From NCBI RefSeq assembly GCF_003951095.1, contig NZ_QXGL01000001.1, forward strand, positions 248,001-312,000: a stretch of 64,000 nt of DNA, in the 5' to 3' direction. The notes beneath the pieces were generated by a model that was given only the letters and a program-made list of their open reading frames with translations, was not told the DNA's origin and searched no databases. Each line of letters begins with the position of its first letter. Positions within the stretch are counted from its first letter, which is position 1. Below are positions 60,773 to 64,000 of the stretch, one piece after another. The translations under genes and the position numbers were made by a program. The DNA is from Bifidobacterium goeldii (GTDB lineage Bacteria; Actinomycetota; Actinomycetes; Actinomycetales; Bifidobacteriaceae).

Positions 60773-62215
60773 TCAGTCGTTGCTACCAACAGTGTGCACG
60801 TAAATGGTATCCGTGCTGCCAGCAGCGTGCTCACCCTGAGCAGAGCTCAGCACGACGATCTTGTCGCCGTCAGCCACCTTGCCAGCCTTCTTCAGGATAG
60901 TGTCGGTGTAAGCCATGAGGTCCTTGCGGGACTTGTCATGGTAATCTTCGTCCACGAAGAAGGCCTCGGTACCCCAAGACAGAGCCAGCCAGTGGTAGGT
61001 GTGCTTGTTGTTGGTGATGCCGTAGATCGGAGCAGCCGGGCGCTCGCGAGAGACGCGGTGCACGGTGTTACCAGTCTGCGTGTAAGCCACGATAGCCTTA
61101 GCGTTGAGCTTCTCTGCCAGATCAACTGCAGCAGAAGAAACAGCGCCAGTAGAAGACATGTCGAGGTTCTTCAGCTCCGGAATACGGTCAAAACCGTGCT
61201 CAGTTGCAAAGCCGGAGATGCGAGCCATCGTAGCAACAGTCACGTCCGGGTACTCGCCAACAGCGGTCTCGTTGGAGGTCATGGTTGCGTCAGCACCATC
61301 GAGGATAGCGTTAGCGCAGTCAGAAGCCTCAGCACGGGACGGCACCGGAGAGTGAACCATGGAGCCCAGCACTTCGGTAGCCACGATGACCGGCTTGGCG
61401 TACTGACGAGACAGCTCAATGATGCGCTTGGTTGCCAGCGGGACCTCTTCCAGCGGGCACTCCACAGCCATATCACCACGAGCAGCCATGATGCCATCGA
61501 ACGCCTTGACAATGTCCTCAAGGTTTTCAAGAGCCTGCGGCTTCTCGATCTTGGCAACGATCGGGATACGACGGCCTTCTTCGTCCATGATTTCGTGAGC
61601 GCGATCAATATCAGTCGCGAAACGCACGAAGGACATAGCGATGATATCGGCGCCGGTACGGATGGCCCAGCGCAGATCCTCTTCGTCCTTCTCGGTCAGT
61701 GCAGGCAGGCTCACGGCCACACCCGGCAGGTTGATGCCCTTGTGGGAGGACACTGGGCCAGCCACAACAACCTTGGTGTACACGTTGTTGCCCTCAACCT
61801 TGGTGACCTCGAGACGGACCTTACCGTCGTCGATCAGGATCGGGTCGCCCGGGTGGCAATCGCCCGGCAGACCCTTGAACGTGGTGGAGGTGATGTGCTC
61901 GTCACCCTCGATGTCATCGGTGGTGATGACGAATTCTTGGCCTTCCTTAAGCTGGACCTTGTCCTCGCCCTCGGCGTTCTTCTTGAACCAGCCGCAACGA
62001 ATCTTCGGGCCCTGCAGATCGACCAGCACAGCCACGTTGCGACCAGCAGCCTTAGAGGCTTCGCGCACGTTGTTGTAGACCTTCAGGTGATCTTCGGGGG
62101 TACCGTGGGAACGGTTCAGACGAGCAACGTCCATACCGGCCGCAACGAGCTTGGAAATGCCCTCAAGGGATTCGGTAGCGGGACCGATAGTGTCGACGAT
62201 CTTGGCTTTACGCAT
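60773..62215 (-). CDS. pyk: Pyruvate kinase
   Basis: A 480-residue glycolytic enzyme converting PEP and ADP to pyruvate and ATP, last ATP-yielding step of the bifid shunt. Seen: N-terminal KIVDTIGPATES, GMDVARLNRSHG (Arg where many have Phe), the active-site IPIVAKIEKPQALENLEDIV, MAARGDMAVE and EVLGSMVHSPVPSRAEASD. Full length. A LacI-type palindrome lies 115 bp upstream (62330-62343). Confidence 0.97.
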   Translation of the reverse strand: MRKAKIVDTIGPATESLEGISKLVAAGMDVARLNRSHGTPEDHLKVYNNVREASKAAGRNVAVLVDLQGPKIRCGWFKKNAEGEDKVQLKEGQEFVITTDDIEGDEHITSTTFKGLPGDCHPGDPILIDDGKVRLEVTKVEGNNVYTKVVVAGPVSSHKGINLPGVAVSLPALTEKDEEDLRWAIRTGADIIAMSFVRFATDIDRAHEIMDEEGRRIPIVAKIEKPQALENLEDIVKAFDGIMAARGDMAVECPLEEVPLATKRIIELSRQYAKPVIVATEVLGSMVHSPVPSRAEASDCANAILDGADATMTSNETAVGEYPDVTVATMARISGFATEHGFDRIPELKNLDMSSTGAVSSAAVDLAEKLNAKAIVAYTQTGNTVHRVSRERPAAPIYGITNNKHTYHWLALSWGTEAFFVDEDYHDKSRKDLMAYTDTILKKAGKVADGDKIVVLSSAQGEHAAGSTDTIYVHTVGSND

Positions 62216-62329
62216 GAATGCCTGCCTATTCTTGGTGGTTATTGATATCGAAGAAGCCTTACGACTTCCACTGCCAAGGGTTAGTGTACTAGCATTTTTT
62301 GCGTTGAACCAGTTTTTTCGCCGGTGTGT

Positions 62330-62343
62330 TGTGAGCGCTCACA
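62330..62343. promoter_or_regulatory. Perfect 14-bp LacI-type operator upstream of pyk
   Basis: TGTGAGCGCTCACA is a perfect palindrome identical to the core of the ideal lac operator. In bifidobacteria LacI-family global regulators (AraQ, MalR1) are known to act on central carbon genes, so this is a good candidate site. It lies between pyk and the terC-like gene. Confidence 0.7.
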
Positions 62344-62367
62344 TTTTCGATCCCGCATAAGATGCAT

Positions 62368-63354
62368 TCACTGCTGAGAGGCAGCCTCAACAGACTTCAT
62401 CTTGACAACACTGGCAATAGCTGCCGTACCAATCGATACGATAATGACCGCCAATGAGAGCCAAGTTGGTACCTCAGGGACCCACTCAATCGGGTGGCCT
62501 CCGTTAATGAACGGCAGCGAATTGCCATGCAACGCTTCCATGATGAGCTTGACGCCGATAAAGCCAAGAACCACCGATAGACCAACTGGAAGGTACACAA
62601 GCTTGTCAAGCAATGCGCCCAGCAGGAAGTACAGCTGCTGCAAACCAAGCAATGCAAACACGTTCGAAGTGAACACGATGAACGGATCCTTGGTTAAACC
62701 GAAAATCGCAGGGATTGAGTCGAAGGCGAACATCACATCGGTCGTACCAATGGTCAAGAACACAATGAGCATCGGCGTCCAGCAGCGTACACCATTTTCA
62801 GTAGTACGCAGTTTTTCGCCATCGTAATCATTGGTGATACGAATAACCTTGCGAAGCGCACGAATCAAACCATTCTCATGGTATTCCTCATCCTCATCGC
62901 CGCCCATAACCAGCTTGAGCGCGGTGTAAATAAGAAATGCGCCGAACAGGAAGAATACCCACGTAAAACGCTGAATAATGGCCGCACCCACCAAAATGAA
63001 GCAGCCACGCAGAATCAATGCAACGGTGATACCAACCGACAACACATATTTCTGCAGCACTTTCGGCACTGCAAAGTTCGACATAATAATCACGAACACA
63101 AACAGGTTGTCAATGCTGAGCGAGTATTCAGTAAGCCAACCAGAGTAGAACTCGATAGCTGGTTTGGCGCCTGCAAACGTCCACACCAGACCACCGAAGA
63201 TTAACGCCATAACCACGAAGAACGCAATATGCTGTACGCATTCTTTCGTGCTGGGCACATGAGGGCGGCGCCCAATAACGAACAGGTCGACCACAAAAAA
63301 TATCGCGATCACCACAAACGTAGCGATCATAAATGCTAGAGGGGTTTCAGACAT
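62368..63354 (-). CDS. TerC-family membrane protein
   Basis: A 328-residue integral membrane protein (about nine helices), start MSETPLAFMI at 63354; an ATG four codons earlier is in frame. Family marks: WLTEYSLSIDNLFVFVI with the acidic membrane residues, and TDVMFAFDSIPAIFGLTKDP. TerC/Alx proteins export Mn or support metalation of secreted proteins. A loop of acidic residues (GGDEDEEYH) is in the middle. Monocistronic. Confidence 0.93.
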   Translation of the reverse strand: MSETPLAFMIATFVVIAIFFVVDLFVIGRRPHVPSTKECVQHIAFFVVMALIFGGLVWTFAGAKPAIEFYSGWLTEYSLSIDNLFVFVIIMSNFAVPKVLQKYVLSVGITVALILRGCFILVGAAIIQRFTWVFFLFGAFLIYTALKLVMGGDEDEEYHENGLIRALRKVIRITNDYDGEKLRTTENGVRCWTPMLIVFLTIGTTDVMFAFDSIPAIFGLTKDPFIVFTSNVFALLGLQQLYFLLGALLDKLVYLPVGLSVVLGFIGVKLIMEALHGNSLPFINGGHPIEWVPEVPTWLSLAVIIVSIGTAAIASVVKMKSVEAASQQ

Positions 63355-63436
63355 ATGCCCCAGCATAGAAAGAGGCGCTGACTCACGGGCAACACACAGG
63401 TACGAGCACAGGCAACAATCTGCAAACCATACATGT

Positions 63437-63470
63437 CTTGCTCTTCATACTTCCAATAATGAAGAGCAAG
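63437..63470. terminator. Hairpin between uvrB and terC-like gene
   Basis: A 12-bp perfect stem (63437-63448 with 63459-63470) downstream of uvrB. No T-run of note on either side. Confidence 0.55.
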
Positions 63471-63582
63471 GAAGAGGGATAGCTACACGCTCGCATAGCA
63501 GGATGCTAGTGGCTGTTGCACTCCCCCGCTCTAGTCCTGCACTGGTGCTCAATACACGGCATACCCTGCTGAGCGTCAATGC

Positions 63583-64000
63583 CTACTTCTGTGCTTCAGT
63601 CATTTGCCGTAGTTCCTTTTTCAGATCACGAATTTCATCGCGCAAACGAGCAGCAAGTTCAAATTGAAGCTGTTCAGCAGCAGTATGCATTTGCTCCGAA
63701 AGCTGCCGAATAAGATCCGCAAGATCCTGCGCAGGAAGACCAGCAGTAAGTATTTCCTCATGCCGCTTGTCAACTTCCTTTGCATTGGCTTTCGGCACGC
63801 CTAGATGAGTATTTCCTGCCTTACCAGCATTGCGGTAACCTCCAGCAAGCAGCGTGGCAGTATCCACATCTTCTTTGGCAAGCATGTCGTTAACATCACT
63901 AATTTTCTTAATAAGCGGCTTGGGATCAATATGATGAGCCTTGTTATATGCGATCTGCCGATCACGACGACGATTCGTCTCATCAATAGCTTCATGCATA
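63583..64000 (-). CDS. uvrB: UvrABC system protein B, 3' part (partial)
   Basis: The last 139 codons of uvrB; the gene continues beyond the window edge. It starts within helicase motif VI neighbourhood (MHEAIDETNRRRDRQIAYNK) and ends with the UVR domain (LSEQMHTAAEQLQFELAARL) that contacts UvrC. UvrB verifies damage in nucleotide excision repair. An insertion-like TATLLAGGYRNAGKAGNTH is typical of actinobacterial UvrB. Confidence 0.95.
   Translation of the reverse strand, partial: MHEAIDETNRRRDRQIAYNKAHHIDPKPLIKKISDVNDMLAKEDVDTATLLAGGYRNAGKAGNTHLGVPKANAKEVDKRHEEILTAGLPAQDLADLIRQLSEQMHTAAEQLQFELAARLRDEIRDLKKELRQMTEAQK

Noticed and set aside
60764..62245. Plus-strand 493-codon open frame opposite pyruvate kinase
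   Set aside because: Mirror of a highly codon-biased gene; composition (Val/Ser/His-rich) and lack of any domain show it is a shadow.

Overview
The window looks like a chromosome segment of a Bifidobacterium (high-GC Gram-positive actinobacterium). I infer this from the gene content: an ANTAR response regulator next to polA, glgX, a secreted and C-terminally anchored alpha-amylase behind LacI-type operators, a GH2 beta-glucuronidase, and the rsmE-hinT-phoH-ybeY-CNNM-era cluster. I cannot fix the species from sequence alone. The B. adolescentis/dentium group would fit the amylase and glucuronidase.

Layout. 1-17.5 kb is host chromosome: the era cluster (minus strand), tRNA-Leu(GAG), tRNA-Pro(TGG), a multi-pass membrane protein, glgX, then pdtaR-polA-nif3-nudix (minus strand) and the surface amylase. 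17,593-57,861 is a complete-looking siphovirus-type prophage of about 40.3 kb, bounded by a perfect 90-bp direct repeat. It sits in the 3' end of an unusual tRNA-Leu(CAA) gene that lacks the long variable arm. 57.9-64 kb is host again: beta-glucuronidase, a second Nudix protein, pyruvate kinase, a TerC protein and the 3' end of uvrB.

Prophage. From the immunity switch at 54.4 kb almost everything reads leftward. The order is early regulators (Cro-like, a 59-aa protein, BRO/KilAC antirepressor), replication and recombination (RusA, YqaJ/Cas4-like nuclease, SSB-like protein, a GTAAGAC-repeat region, a D5 helicase whose C-terminal Prim-Pol domain is cut by an in-frame TAA), small genes, a two-gene moron with its own promoter, HNH, a leaderless Prim-Pol gene, terminase, portal, a MuF-EndoU toxin with a putative immunity gene, capsid, neck, tail (with a -1 frameshift chaperone pair), tail fibres and lysis (two membrane proteins, amidase). 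Reading rightward are the repressor, a RhuM_N-like protein, an ImmA/IrrE-type peptidase and the integrase.

Most interesting items. (1) At 19.0-19.2 kb, between the lysis genes and the left-end gene, three 28-29-nt copies of a type I-E-like CRISPR repeat are spaced by nearly identical 21-nt intervals. They have their own TATAAT box and terminator and no cas genes nearby: a candidate RNA-based anti-CRISPR. (2) The C-terminal half of the tail-fibre gene lies back to back with a silent alternative C-terminus, between perfect 21-bp inverted repeats: a two-state invertible host-range switch. (3) A MuF head protein carries a C-terminal EndoU-like nuclease, followed by a small acidic putative immunity gene. 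(4) The replication primase-helicase is split by one in-frame stop. (5) There are independent lysogenic expression units (left-end gene, 42.6-43.4 kb moron) with promoters carrying palindromic operators.
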